Assembly: GCA_918807975.1 (NCBI GenBank)
Contig: OU964922.1
Span: forward strand, 6,833,501-6,897,500
Direction: 5' to 3'
From: Aplidium turbinatum
Lineage: Eukaryota; Chordata; Ascidiacea; Aplousobranchia; Polyclinidae
DNA: 64,000 bases
Shown here: one piece after another, positions 37,655 to 48,932 of the stretch
Layout: every line of letters starts with the position of its first letter
Numbering within the stretch: position 1 is the first letter of the stretch
Translations under genes and position numbers: made by a program
Notes under the pieces: model-generated
The model's database searches: none
The model's input: the letters and a program-made list of their open reading frames with translations, nothing else
Told to the model about the DNA's origin: nothing

Positions 37655-38815
37655 TTCTGTGTTTCACCCTTATATCAGTCATGACACTCATGTCTATTCT
37701 GTTTTTTGGATGCTTCAAAAGCCTTCGACAAAGTCAATCATAATTTGTTGTTTAAAACACTTATCACACGCAACGTGCCTATGTATTTTGTTCGCTTATT
37801 GGAATACTGGTATAGTAAACAAACCATGCAAGTGAGGTGGGGAGGTCATCTGTCCCAATCATTTAATGTGTCCAATGGAGTCAGACAAGGTGGGGTGTTA
37901 AGCCCCTATCTTTTTGCAGTATATATTGATCAGCTTTCTTATGAGCTCAATAAAACAAAAGTTGGTTGCTATGTTGGCAACTCTTGTCTAAATCATATTA
38001 TGTTTGCTGATTACATTTGCTGCATCTCGCCTAGTTTGTGTGGCTTACAAAATTTGTTAGATGTTTGCCACAAGTATGCTGTTGAACATGAAATTACTTT
38101 CAATTCTAAAAAGTCATTTGGTATGTTATTTTCGCCAAAAAACTTTTATCTTTCACGTGCTCCTCTGCTACATCTAGGGAAATCTGAAATTGTGTTCACA
38201 GACTCTGTAAAATACCTGGGTGTATTTATTGAGAGTTCTCTCTCAGATGAAAAAGATATTTCAAGGCAGGTACGCTCTCAGTACTGTGCTGCAAACAATG
38301 CAAAATCTCATTTCGCTAAATGCTCACTCGCTGTAAAAAACATTGTATTTCGCTCTTATTATATGTCCTTTACGCATCCCAGTTGTGGAACAAGTTTAGA
38401 TCTTCTAGTATAAAACGATTACATGTTGCTTACAATGATTCTTTTAGAATATTGCACAACTTGCCTCGTTATGTCAGTGCCCGTGAATATCAAGTATAAA
38501 CCTAATGTATAATATAACAACGTTTGATGCTTTATTGAGGAAAAACATGTTTTCGTTTATCAACCGTTGTATTCACTCCTCAAATCGCTTTATATCAGAC
38601 CTGATGTCATCTGATTGTTTTTATCGTTCTGAATACTTTCAATTCTTCCAACGCTCATTGTATGTAAATTTGTAACAGTAGATAGCCCATTTAGTGAGCT
38701 TTTAAACCGACGGCATCCAAAGTGGCTCTCTGTGACCTTTGTGCATTTGCAGTTTGTGTATTATTTTGTTGTTTTTGTTGTGGATATGGACAACTTTGTC
38801 TGACGCAAATAAATT
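37655..38815 (+). mobile_element. 5'-truncated LINE, reverse transcriptase part
   Basis: Starts with THVYSVF and, after a one-base loss in a T run near 37705, continues LDASKAFDKVNH, then VSNGVRQGGVLSPYLF and SLNHIMFADYICC; the second catalytic Asp of the FADD box is replaced by Tyr. The main open part is 37706-38413; further coding remnants run to about 38675. The 3' tail is AAATAAATTCATTC, directly abutting the tail of the next element on the opposite strand. Confidence 0.8.
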
Positions 38816-40138
38816 CATTCATAGCTTGTCACGCCAGTGTCGGAGCCAGGTAAGAGCATTGTTTGTGATGTTTTTGAGGTCGTTGTCATCACATGAAGGG
38901 CTAAGGGGGCAGTTGGTGAGGATGTGCTTCATTGTCTGATTGTCTAGGCCGCAATCACACATTGGGTCAGGAGTCATCTTCCATCGGAAAAGATTGCTTT
39001 TATTTCTCCCGACTCCGCAGCGGGCTCTGTTTAAGCAGCACCACTCTCTTCTCTCAAGGGTGGGAGTTTGTTGTAGACTTTCGGAAGGACTTGGGATGGC
39101 AGGATGTTGTGTCCTATCGGGCTCAGAGGTCCACATTTCTAGTCGTGCAGCTGTCGCGCTTGTGTGTTCCAATGGGCCGACTTTGATGAAGCTTTTGCGT
39201 GACTTGAGTCTTGCTGGGATAAGTTTGTGTTCATAGAGAGGGTGGCGTTGGTCGGATATTTGTTTTACTCTTTCCTTTTTTGTAGTGACTTCTCTTCGGA
39301 TATGAGGTGGGGCTATAGTTGCTAAGTTATAGAGGTCGGCGATTGGTGTTGGACGGAGTGTGCCAGTTATGATTCTACATGCTTGGTTTAATTCGGAGTC
39401 AATTACTTTGGTGTGGCTTGACCTAGCCCATACTGGAGCGCAGTATTCAGCGGTCGAATAACAGAGAGCCAGTGCTGTTTGCTTCAGTGTGTGCTCATCT
39501 GCTCCCCAGTTTGAGTTTCCCAGCTTTTGCAAAAGGTTGTTGCGAGCAGATAATTTTTTCTTAAGCTTCAGTAGGTGTGTCTTATAGGATAGGGTCCTGT
39601 CTAGTGTTATGCCAAGGTATACAGGAAAGGGGGTATATTGTAAAGCAGTGTTTTCCCAATTGATGATAAGTTTTTGGCTAGCCTTATGATTGTTCAAGTG
39701 AAAGCATGTCACTTGGGTTTTGGAAGGGTTTGCATTTAGGCTCCAGTACTTGTAATATGTGGAATACTCGGAGAGTGCTCCTGTTAAGGTCTTTTCTATC
39801 ACCGAGAAGTTTTTTGATTGGGTAGCTAGGCAGAGGTCGTCGGCATAAATGAAACGACGTACGTTGGGGGGTTTTGGTTGATCATTGGTGTATATGTTAA
39901 ACAAGATAGGTGCAAGGACAGAGCCTTGCGGCAGGCCATTACGTTGGGTTCTCCATCGGCTTTTTCGACCATTCATCTCAACAAAAAATCGTCTATTTGT
40001 AAGAAGTGATTGGATAGCTTGGTTGATTGTGGGGTTCTTGATGACTTGATCTAGTTTAAGAAGCAAGGCCCTATGGTTGATGGTATCATAAGCGGCAGAT
40101 AGGTCTACGAAGACGGTTCCAGTGGCGAGTTTCTGTTC
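38816..40138 (-). mobile_element. 5'-truncated LINE on the minus strand, 415-codon open part
   Basis: Read leftward from about 40138: LATGTVFVDLSAAYDTINH, QRNGLPQGSVLAPILFN, the catalytic box YADDLCLA, FPVYLGITLDRTLS, TAEYCAPVWARSSH, and a C-terminal zinc knuckle CDCGLDNQTMKHIL, stopping at 38819-38821. This part is uninterrupted and both catalytic aspartates are present. The 5' half, including the endonuclease, is missing; the break point is next to an (AAT)n run. Non-LTR element, probably of the Jockey/I group, clade not certain. Confidence 0.85.
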
Positions 40139-41871
40139 GAATAATAATAATACTGTTTAGATTCTTTGAACTCACACGCATTTTACATTATCAGATCTTG
40201 ACGCATGGTGCTGCCACCACCCGATAAGTTTAGGGGTTTCCAACACATCAGTTTTCAATTGGTTTAGTTACAAAACAGGTCTACTCCTTCAATTGCTGTT
40301 TTTATGACATTATTGCGATGACAGTCTGTTGTTCTCATTGCAATTGAATGGCTTGTTGGTGGTATTTTCTTCATTATCAGTTGGTATTTATATGAAAAGT
40401 TACAATTACTAAAAGTTGCACTTGCACATACCCGGATCACTCCTTACCACAACAGTTCCCAGGGGTGTCGCCATCCTGTTGACAGCTATTCTTTGAGTAC
40501 TGGTATGTAGTTCATTTCAGGCAATGCCCCTACACAAGCAAAGATATTAGCCTATATACCTTGTCATAACAATCAAAAAACCGTCCGCTTATGAGTTATA
40601 ATATTTATGTGGTGTTTTCTTTTTGTGTTTCTGGATGTTATGTTTTATCTTTTGGAGCTGGTGTACAAATCTAAATAAACCAGGTAATAATAAATCAAGT
40701 ATTAAAACCAAAACTACTCATATTCGGCCACTGTTGCCAAAAAATATTAAAGCCTATTAGGTTTATGCTACGGTACCTATAATAATAAAGCAATACCGGT
40801 AGTATAAATGTAGTAGCCTATATATCTATAAAAAAATAATATAAAATATTGTACAAAGCAATACACAATTGGATTTTGCCATACTGTAGATTGTTTTAAA
40901 AAAAGGTTTGTTTTTTATTTTAGTTTGTTGATGTACTAAATCAGTTGGTTATGTACATACTAAAAATACACTTCAAATAATAATTAATCTGTGCAGGCTG
41001 TGTTTGAAAAGCTTTGTTAGCAATACCACTGAATTTTGCTGCTTTTATCTTTAAAGTGTCAGATTAATTTGTCACTATTGAATTTTTATGCTTTTAAAGC
41101 AATAGTTTATGTAAGCTTAGTTTTAGTGTCAGGACTTGATTATGCAAATTAATTGTTAAATAACATTTATTGTTGTGTTGTTTCATTGTCTCAAAGCTAC
41201 CAGTACCCAGAGCTCTGCTGGTTTTCTAATTACTCACTTGCATACCTATATGATCATACCACCAAACTAAATCATTTCATTGGCACTCTATTTTATGTTA
41301 CTTATACTTTAACAATGTTCTAATTGTGATATTTCTGCTTTTATATTATAATGCATTATAAGCCTGCCAAAACTTTGCATCCTGAACATAAATTATATTT
41401 TGCAACTTAGCATACAAACACACTATGGCAGCCACAAATATCCTTTTTGGTTATATTAAAAGTATTTCTATAGCCTACAAACTACGGTGTCACACTAAGT
41501 AAATTTTTGACTTGTCTAACAACTTTTTACTAAGCAGACAGCATGATTAATTTGCTAAATAAACTCTATTGGTTACTGTGATCAAAAGTGCCAAGCAACA
41601 GGTTTTCACTATGAATGTGGTGCCATACAAGTGCTATTGTTATTATTATTTCTTGCATAGAGCAGTTGAGTCAATAGACTTTTTCTTTTGAGCCAGATAG
41701 GACAATCCTAGTAAAATACATTTTTTTATTTGTACTAAGTGTGTTGTATACCATGCTGTTTAAAATGTAACATAAAGATGTGATTGCAGAAATGATTTAA
41801 CTTTTCAAATCACTACATTGAGAAGGTAGGCTGGTTAAGTGTTTGCTGTTTCTGAATTTCACAGTGTTGAC
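40139..41871. other. Intergenic: nothing recognised
   Basis: AT-rich sequence with an (AAT)n stretch at the left edge and occasional AGGCCTAC-type motifs. No gene. Confidence 0.4.
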
Positions 41872-42333
41872 CAGAGATGTACGTATACGCCGCAAATTCT
41901 ACACCGTAGACTTGCAGCGTAGACTTTTTCTTTACGCTAACGGCCACATTTTTTTAGCGTATAGCGTCAACGCATAGTTTTTAATGTATTGTTTTGCTAC
42001 AACACGCCAATACCTTCCAGCGCTGCATTTGAAAGAATGTTTTCAATGGGCAAAGACATATTGAAACCAAAACACAGCAAAATGTCAGATGAACACTTTC
42101 AAGTGCTTGTGTTTATTCGTGGAAATTCAAAATAAAACTTGTTTGTTTCAAGTGGTTTATACCGTGTGAATGTTTGGCACCTAGCAAACAAAATGAGTTT
42201 AAGCTAGTGTACGGTATGCGCTGACGCCGCCAACTTTTTTACAAGTTACCTTGATGCATACGGCGTATAGTTTTTCGAACGTTTGCGTTTACGCTGACGG
42301 CGTCAATATTTTTTGTATGCGCGTACATCACTG
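41872..42333 (+). mobile_element. hAT element relic keeping the transposase C-terminus
   Basis: Flanked by a perfect 8-bp target duplication GTGTTGAC (41864-41871 and 42334-42341). Ends CAGAGATGTACG and CGTACATCACTG. Around 42017-42135 a short frame reads PSSAAFERMFSMGKDIL and SDEHFQVLVFIRGN before a stop, matching the hATC dimerisation domain at the end of hAT transposases. The rest of the gene has been lost, so this is an internally deleted derivative. Confidence 0.92.
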
Positions 42334-42984
42334 GTGTTGACACATTATCTAAAGTAGGTTATAAAAAAAAAGTTTGACAAACTAATATCACTGTCTTATC
42401 AATATCATAGAGCTTTGGTAGAGAGTTTGTCTTGTTGAACCACAGGCATATCGTTGACGTAAAATCAAACCGGGTTATGTCCACTTTTAGGTTTTTTTGT
42501 TTTATTGCAGTTTCTCGGCTTTTGAACACAGCTCTTTCCAGCACTCCGGGTTTCAGCCTTGTATGTAATCAAATTCAAGGTGAAGCTATGGACATACTCC
42601 CAAATATCTCACATACTTTGAAAGCAAAACTGGGCTATGTGCATTTCTGTGGACATAGCCCTTTTCTAGCTTGATAGTATAAATACGTCTATGTCTAATG
42701 CTACCATAAATTATGGACATAACCCCCTTATTATGGAATCGTGTCAAGGATCTATGTTCAATTTTCCATTCAGGTCATGATGCAAAACATTCAGTCCTTT
42801 CTATAGAATTGTATCATATTTGAATTGCCAAACAACATTTGTGTGAAAATAACTTGTGCAATTTTCTTCAACGATTTTCCAATAAAATTGTATAAGACAC
42901 TAGGCCAGGACTTCCCAAACGGGGGCGTCGCGTAACGAACTTCAAGGGTTGTAGATAGCATACTAATTTTACACAACGTATGTC

Positions 42985-45900
42985 CTGGGTATGACGTTAA
43001 ACTGCATCCTCAATATCAGGAGGAGAGGTAGCACCTTACTCCAGGTCTGGGCCCGTTGGCACCGGAACACGTCCCGCTGGTAGTTCTGGACCTCACTTCT
43101 GACATTGATGCCCGTGCCAGGCAGGTTGGCGGCGTAGGCGGATGATAGCTACATGCTACAACGGCTACAATGGCAACATCTTTCAAGAAGGAAAACTTAA
43201 GTCAAACCCGGGTTGGCCGAACTCGTTAGTTGTCGTGCAGAGGCATCCGGTCATCAAGACCACTACGGTCTTTAAATGGAGGTTGGGGGTAAGCAAGGGC
43301 ATGCTCCCTGTAGAAAAACATGCACCAAAAAATCCTAATGATGAGTGTCAAAAATAGAATGGCCCCCAGTCCCCGGCAGCCCTTAAATGGGCAGGGGGTG
43401 CGAAGAATCTCCGGGTTGTCTGACGTTTCTGTTAAAAATTCAGGGATACGACTGGGAAGTCTAAATGTTGGAAGTTTGCGTTGTAGAGGTACTGAGGTGA
43501 GTGAAGAGCTGAGAATGAGGAAGGTAGATGTTTGCTGTTTACAGGAAGTCCGATGGAGGAACAAAGGAGCCAGGTTTTTGGGTGTCAAAGGACGGAGATA
43601 CAAGCTGTGGTGGTCGGGCAATGATATTGGGACCGGAGGAGTTGGGATTTTGGTAAAGGAAGAGCTATATGAAAATGTTGTTGAGGTTCGTAGACAGAGT
43701 GACAGAGTAATGGCGATAGTGATGGTGGTCGAGAATGTAGTGATGAGAATAATTTGTGCTTATGCACCACAAAGTGGAAGATCCGATGCAGAAAAAGAAA
43801 GGTTTTATGATGAAATGGCCTATGAATGGAGCACAAGAAGTGATCAGGAAATTGTATTGGGTCTTGGGGACTTTAATGGCCACGTTGGCCAACAAATTGA
43901 TGGGTTTGAAGGTGTTCATGGAGGGTTTGGCGTGGGAGAAAGAAATCGCGATGGAAGGCGACTACTTGAGTTTTGTGATGAAAAGGACCTGTGTGTTGCA
44001 AATACCTGGTTTAAGAAAGAGGAAGGAAGAAAAGTGACTTTCAGTGCAGGTGGAAATGAAACCGAAATTGACTTTGGGTTGGTATGCAGGAAAAACAGAA
44101 AACTGATCAAAGATGTGAAAGCGATACCATGCGAACTTCAGCATAGGTTGGTGGTTATCGATTTGGACAAGAAAGGTCTGAAGAAAACTGTAAATAAAAA
44201 AAGGGTGATCAAAAGAAAAGTTTGGAAGTTAGAAGATGCCGACACAAGAGAAAGGTTTAAAAAGAGAGTTGAAAGTCTTGTTCACAACGATGTGAATGAT
44301 GTATGGGGATCCTTCAAGAATGTAGTTTTGCAAGCTTGCGATGAAGTTTGTGGGAAAACAAAAGGCAGGATGGATCGAGGAGATACGTGGTGGTGGAATG
44401 AAGATGTGAGGGAAGTGATTGGGGAGAAAAAAGTCGCATACAAGGCTTGGTGCAGAAATAGATCAGAAGAAACTAAGCTCAAGTACAAGCAATTGAAAAA
44501 TCGGGCAAAGAGAATAGTTGCAAAAGCTATGAAGAAAGAAGCTGAGCAGGAATTGACCAAATTAAAAAACAGTCCTAACGAAGTATATAAGTTTATGAAG
44601 GTTATGAAGCGGGATGGGAAAGATGTAGATGGTGGACGATGTATTAAAGGAAGGGATGGAAAACTTGGTTTCAGTGAGAAAGATCGTGGAAGAATTTGGA
44701 AAGAACATATGGAGATGATAATGAACGAGGAAAACGATTGGGATCAAAATGTGGAAGCCGACGTGGTAGCAGGTCCATTAAAGAGAGTTACTCGAGAGGA
44801 GGTAACGCAAGCAATGAAGAAAATGAAATCGGGGAAGGCTCCTGGACTATCTGAAGTCACTGTGGAAATGATACGCGCAAGTGGAGAGACAGGACTGAAA
44901 GCAATGCAGGAAATCAGTCAACGTGTGTTAGATGGAAAAGGAATGCCAAATGAATGGAAGATGAGTGTGGTGATACCCATCTTCAAGGGAAAGGGTGATG
45001 TAATGGATTGTGGGTCATATAGGGGAATAAAACTGTTGGAGCATGCAATGAAGGTAGTGGAAAGGGTGTTGGAGAATAGAATAAGATCTGTGGTGAAGCT
45101 GGACGAGATGCAGTGTGGATTTATGCCTGGGAAGGGAACGACAGATGCTATTTTTATTTTGAGAAGGTTGCAAGAGGAATATCGAGACAAGGGTAAAAAC
45201 TTGTACATGTGTTTCGTGGACATGGAAAAGGCGTTTGATAGAGTTCCAAGAAGAGTGATGGAATGGGCAATGAGAAAAAAAGTAATGCCAGAAGCTCTCG
45301 TGCAAGCCGTAATGGGTCTTTACGACGGTGTAAGGACGAGAGTTCGCGTTGGATCTGCCCTCTCAGACGAGTTTTCGGTGAAGGTTGGTGTACACCAGGG
45401 TTCTGTCCTCTCTCCTCTAATCTTTGCCATTGTGATTGATGTGATTACCGAATGTGTAAGAGAAGATTCATTAATGGAGATACTGTACGCCGATGATTTG
45501 GTTTTGTTGAGTGACACAATGGAAGATCTGAGAGGGAAATTTGAGAAGTGGAAGGAGTCGTTTGAATGTAAAGGTATGCGTGTGAACATCAAAAAGACAA
45601 AGGTCGTAATAAGCGGAACGGAAGGGGAAATCACAATGAGCAAAATTGACCCATGTGGCGTCTGCGGAAGAAGAGTGATGGCAAATTCTGTTACATGTAC
45701 GAAATGCAAGAAATGGGTGCATGGAAGATGTGCAAAGATGAAGAGAGTGACATGCAGATCTGGAGATGGTTTTGAATTTGAAAGATGCAAGAAGATTGAG
45801 GAAGGAATGATTGGTCCTGTTGAAAAGCTGAATGACGAAGTTGAATCAGTAAATGCCTTTTGCTATCTAGGAGATAGATTGAATGCCAGTGGTGGTTGTG

Positions 45901-46487
45901 AAGCGGCAGTGACTGCAAGAGGAAGGTTTGGTTGGGTGAAATTCAGAGAGTGTCGAGAGTTGTTATGTGGTAGAAGATTTCCGTTGAAAATGAGAGGAAG
46001 AATTTATATTAGTTGTGTGAGATCTGCAATGCTGTACGGAAGTGAGACATGGTGCTTACGGGAAAACGAATTGGCGATTTTAAGAAGAACTGAGAGAGCG
46101 ATGGTGAGAGCAATGTGTGGTGGACAAAAGGAATACCGAAGAACTTATGAGCTTGCTTGGGTTGAATGAGAGTGTTGATAAGTTGGCAAAAGCGAATGGA
46201 GTGAGGTGGTATGGGCATGTTTTGAGAAGGGATGAAGATGATGTTTTGAGAAGAGCGCTGGAGTTGCGAGTGGAGGGTCGTAGAAAACAAGGAAGACCAA
46301 AGAAAACATGGAAAAAGCAAGTTGAGGAAGAAAGCAGCAAGGTGGGCTTGACAAGAGAGGACGCGCTAGACAGATCGATGTGGAGGCAGGGTGTGAAGAC
46401 GATTGCGGCACTTGGAGGTGAATCCGGCCACCCTCGGTAACGGGGACATCACCGGATTAAAACTGGACTACTACTACTACTACTAGT
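42985..46487 (+). mobile_element. RTE-like LINE, nearly complete
   Basis: The 5' part (to about 43320) is GC-richer than its surroundings. The main frame is at 43320-46169. The 3' tail is a (CTA)n run ending near 46487, typical of RTE-group elements that end in short tandem repeats. The 5' boundary is approximate. It is inserted in the 42448-48305 element. Confidence 0.8.
43320..46169 (+). CDS. LINE endonuclease and reverse transcriptase protein, one frameshift near its end
   Basis: 949 codons. Residues about 40-290 form an APE-type endonuclease (LNVGSLRCRG, CCLQEVRWRNKGARF, CAYAPQSG, GLGDFNGHVG, CELQHRLVVIDL). Residues about 490-760 form the reverse transcriptase (MKSGKAPGLSEVTVEMI, CGSYRGIKLL, FVDMEKAFDRVPR, VHQGSVLSPLIF, catalytic ILYADDLVLL). 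A PHD/RING-like cysteine-histidine cluster follows (CGVCGRRV, CTKCKKWVHGRC) at about 775-815. The C-terminal part ends out of frame: the last conserved section, NTEELMSLLGLNESVDKLAK to PKKTWKKQVEEES, continues at 46117-46440 in another frame, implying a small deletion near 46115. Otherwise uninterrupted, so the copy is young. Confidence 0.85.
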   Translation: MHQKILMMSVKNRMAPSPRQPLNGQGVRRISGLSDVSVKNSGIRLGSLNVGSLRCRGTEVSEELRMRKVDVCCLQEVRWRNKGARFLGVKGRRYKLWWSGNDIGTGGVGILVKEELYENVVEVRRQSDRVMAIVMVVENVVMRIICAYAPQSGRSDAEKERFYDEMAYEWSTRSDQEIVLGLGDFNGHVGQQIDGFEGVHGGFGVGERNRDGRRLLEFCDEKDLCVANTWFKKEEGRKVTFSAGGNETEIDFGLVCRKNRKLIKDVKAIPCELQHRLVVIDLDKKGLKKTVNKKRVIKRKVWKLEDADTRERFKKRVESLVHNDVNDVWGSFKNVVLQACDEVCGKTKGRMDRGDTWWWNEDVREVIGEKKVAYKAWCRNRSEETKLKYKQLKNRAKRIVAKAMKKEAEQELTKLKNSPNEVYKFMKVMKRDGKDVDGGRCIKGRDGKLGFSEKDRGRIWKEHMEMIMNEENDWDQNVEADVVAGPLKRVTREEVTQAMKKMKSGKAPGLSEVTVEMIRASGETGLKAMQEISQRVLDGKGMPNEWKMSVVIPIFKGKGDVMDCGSYRGIKLLEHAMKVVERVLENRIRSVVKLDEMQCGFMPGKGTTDAIFILRRLQEEYRDKGKNLYMCFVDMEKAFDRVPRRVMEWAMRKKVMPEALVQAVMGLYDGVRTRVRVGSALSDEFSVKVGVHQGSVLSPLIFAIVIDVITECVREDSLMEILYADDLVLLSDTMEDLRGKFEKWKESFECKGMRVNIKKTKVVISGTEGEITMSKIDPCGVCGRRVMANSVTCTKCKKWVHGRCAKMKRVTCRSGDGFEFERCKKIEEGMIGPVEKLNDEVESVNAFCYLGDRLNASGGCEAAVTARGRFGWVKFRECRELLCGRRFPLKMRGRIYISCVRSAMLYGSETWCLRENELAILRRTERAMVRAMCGGQKEYRRTYELAWVE

Positions 46488-46831
46488 GCACCTGAATTAA
46501 TATGGTATGATAACTGGTGTATCATCGTGCATTCCTGTTATTGTTAATCCTTCCTTTTCTGATCAGGTGGTTAATGACCAGTCTGGTTGACAGTCACGAT
46601 ACTGATATTCCTGCGCTCATGGTTCACTTCTTGCTCAAGTCACACTTGTGGTAGAGTGACAGAATACATTAAGACCTTAGCTGATACATAGCGACATTTA
46701 ATATAACTTATCAAACAGTTTTTTCTTTGTCAATTGTGAAATGGTATTGACACTAAAAACTTCACTTGTCCCAGATGGCGATTTAGGTATTGATAGAAGC
46801 TGCGTTTCTCCTTGATAAGAAGCTAGTAGGC

Positions 46832-47589
46832 CTACAGCAAGGCAGTTGACACTTTTTTTCGAAGTGTCTTACTGCCTATGAACAAGCGCCACTCTTGAGC
46901 TCTATATTGTGGTACTTCCATTTTCAGCAGAAGCCCTTTGATGTCTTTGGAGTAAACAAATTCATCTTGTTGGCAAAAATATGAAAGCAATTCTTTTTCT
47001 CTAGCATGGTAAAATGTTATGGAAGCTCCGATTCCAAGACAGTTTTTGTCTTTAAGTCTACATGCCGACATTTCTGCTGCTTCTTTGGATAGGCTAAGAT
47101 CCCTGATGAGATCACTCAGCTCCTCCCTATCTGAGTGTCTCTGGAATAGCTGAACTACTTTTCTGAATAGCTGAAACTAGTCTCCTGAATAGCATAGCTG
47201 AAAAATAGCTGAACTAGTCTCCTGAATAGCTGAAACACACTTCCACCGCTGTTACTTGCAGAACTTTCTACCTCTTCATGAAACTCATTATACTCCATGG
47301 CCATGCACTTCCTCACAGTGAGGAACAGGTCATTGAGCAAATTCTAAATCTAGGTCATTCGAACTGCTTTTCTTGTGACGATTAAACCCTTGTATGTCTA
47401 CCAAACAGAAGTACCGTAGCAGTCATTGAAATGGCTTTTTGGTTCTCTCCGAACCATTGGCACACCAAAATTAAAATTTTTAAGTGTACCTTTAGTCCAC
47501 TTTCTCAGGCTTTCTACACATGCTTTGCAGACAATATGAGGTGCCCACGGCCTATCTTGGTCACCAAGTTTAACTTTAAAACTTAGCAA
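46832..47589 (-). pseudogene. Broken remnant of a transposon-associated protein, class unknown
   Basis: Three minus-strand segments in order (47589-47398, 47340-47155, 47071-46832). They read KLGDQDRPWAPHIVCKACV and FGVPMVRREPKSHFNDCY; then MAMEYNEFHEEV; then MSACRLKDKNCLGIGASIT, SYFCQQDEFVYSKDI and APEWRLF-like QEWRLFIGS. I recall the same order of blocks (LGDQD.WAPH, PMVWREP..H..DCYFC, EWRLFIDSSK) in uncharacterised, highly repeated proteins of cnidarians and arthropods. The C-x2-C and H-x4-C residues suggest zinc binding. It lies between the inverted ends of the 42448-48305 element and is probably that element's own gene. Function not known. Confidence 0.6.
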
Positions 47590-48324
47590 ACGTTAAACTT
47601 AGCTAATTTTCTTTAGCCAAAATTTGAAAATATTGATATCTCAAAAACTGGAGCCAATTGAAAGAAACAGATGTTAATTTTAAATTCAGAGTCAAAAATT
47701 GCCCAGAATCCGTTAAAATATCTTCGGCACTTGAAAAAAAAAATTTTTGTTGGCCAGTGTAATTTAAACACTGTAAAAGTAATATCACTATATCATTTAT
47801 CCAATGCAAAACAAAGCATAATTATTGCAATCTGCCGAGGATTACACTTACGAAGTGATATGCTACCATACAACAATTTGTGTTTGAAGGCACCAGCTCT
47901 TCACCACAAACACAAATTGTTGAAATAGGCTAAAAAAACTCCATTTGCAGATGACTACATGATTGCAAACAATGCCATGCTCTTTCAAAAGCACCACATC
48001 AAATCCAATCCTGGCAGTGTAATGGGCTATGTCCAGTTTTTGTTTTACAACCGGTTGTTACTTTGAGAACCTCACTGGGCTATGTCCAAAAAAGGGGCGT
48101 AAAAAAATGGGGGGTGGCACACAATTTTGAAAAACATCTAGTTGTGTGCAAACCAAGGAGAGCATGGTATGGTTGAAAGTATGTGGCACTGGTGTTTGAT
48201 CCATTTGAGATATCAAAAATATTCAAAAAAATAAATGGTTTTTTGCGTTTATCTCAGTTTGATGATTTTTGGACATAACACCATTTGGTTTTACGTCAAC
48301 GATATGAAGCCAGTCGAGTACGGT

Positions 48325-48578
48325 AACGTAATCAGATTTAACATAAAATTAAGCTTATTATAGTAAAATTTACAGAAAACAATAAAGAAAACTACATCAA
48401 AACAAATTTCAAACGTTTAGATGTAGGCTACGGTAGATAAAAATAATGTGCGTTATTCCTGAAGAGGACATGTGATGTTGAAAACGTTTAAAATTTGTTT
48501 CAATGTAGTTTTCTTTTTGTTTTCTGTAAATATTATTATAATAAACTTAAGTACCGGTATGTTAAATCTGATTACGTT
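48325..48578. repeat. Foldback MITE-like hairpin
   Basis: The left arm (about 48325-48415) starts AACGTAATCAGATTTAACAT; its complement ends the right arm (about 48486-48578). The arms are about 90 bp, mostly matching, with a 70-bp loop. It sits just outside the right end of the 42448-48305 element. Confidence 0.75.
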
Positions 48579-48932
48579 GCTCAGCTTCCTAGGCTATGCC
48601 TATGGTTTATCAATATCCCTTAATCAAGGTTAAATTATTTTCAAAAGCAACGTTTACTTGTATACATTTAGCCATTGTTAAGAGAGTGCAGTCAACTACC
48701 AATGGAAAGTTATATACTGTACAGTACAGTGATTGATATCACATTTAACATGAATTTTGCTTTATCAAACTCACCAAATTAAGAGTAAAATGTTTAAAAC
48801 GCTTGGTTAATAATAAAGAGCCCAAAATGTAGATACTAAACTCATGTTTAGCAAGCGTTTCGAAAACTACAGTATATAAAACTTTTAGAACGCTAAAGAT
48901 GAAGACAGCATAGTTTTCGAGTTGTTTGCTGA

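Larger units (their letters stand above)
42448..48305. mobile_element. 5.9-kb TIR element of unknown class, with a LINE inserted
   Basis: Starts ATATCGTTGACGTAAAATCA and ends with the near complement (TTTTACGTCAACGATAT). Both arms carry GGTTATGTCCA or GGACATAGCCC subterminal repeats (about 42473, 42632-42662, 48020, 48080, 48279). The right half holds the broken minus-strand coding remnants at 46832-47589; an RTE-like LINE occupies about 42985-46487. Without the LINE the element is about 2.4 kb. No target duplication is clear. The ends match no superfamily I can name. Confidence 0.6.

Noticed and set aside
42903-42960. hAT-like start CAGGACTTCCCAAACGGGGG
   Set aside because: Only one end is visible; no matching inverted end was found on either side of the LINE, so no element can be delimited.
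43226-46411. Many antisense open frames opposite the RTE-like LINE
   Set aside because: They mirror the purine-rich coding strand of the LINE, giving Ser/Phe/His-rich readings without domains.
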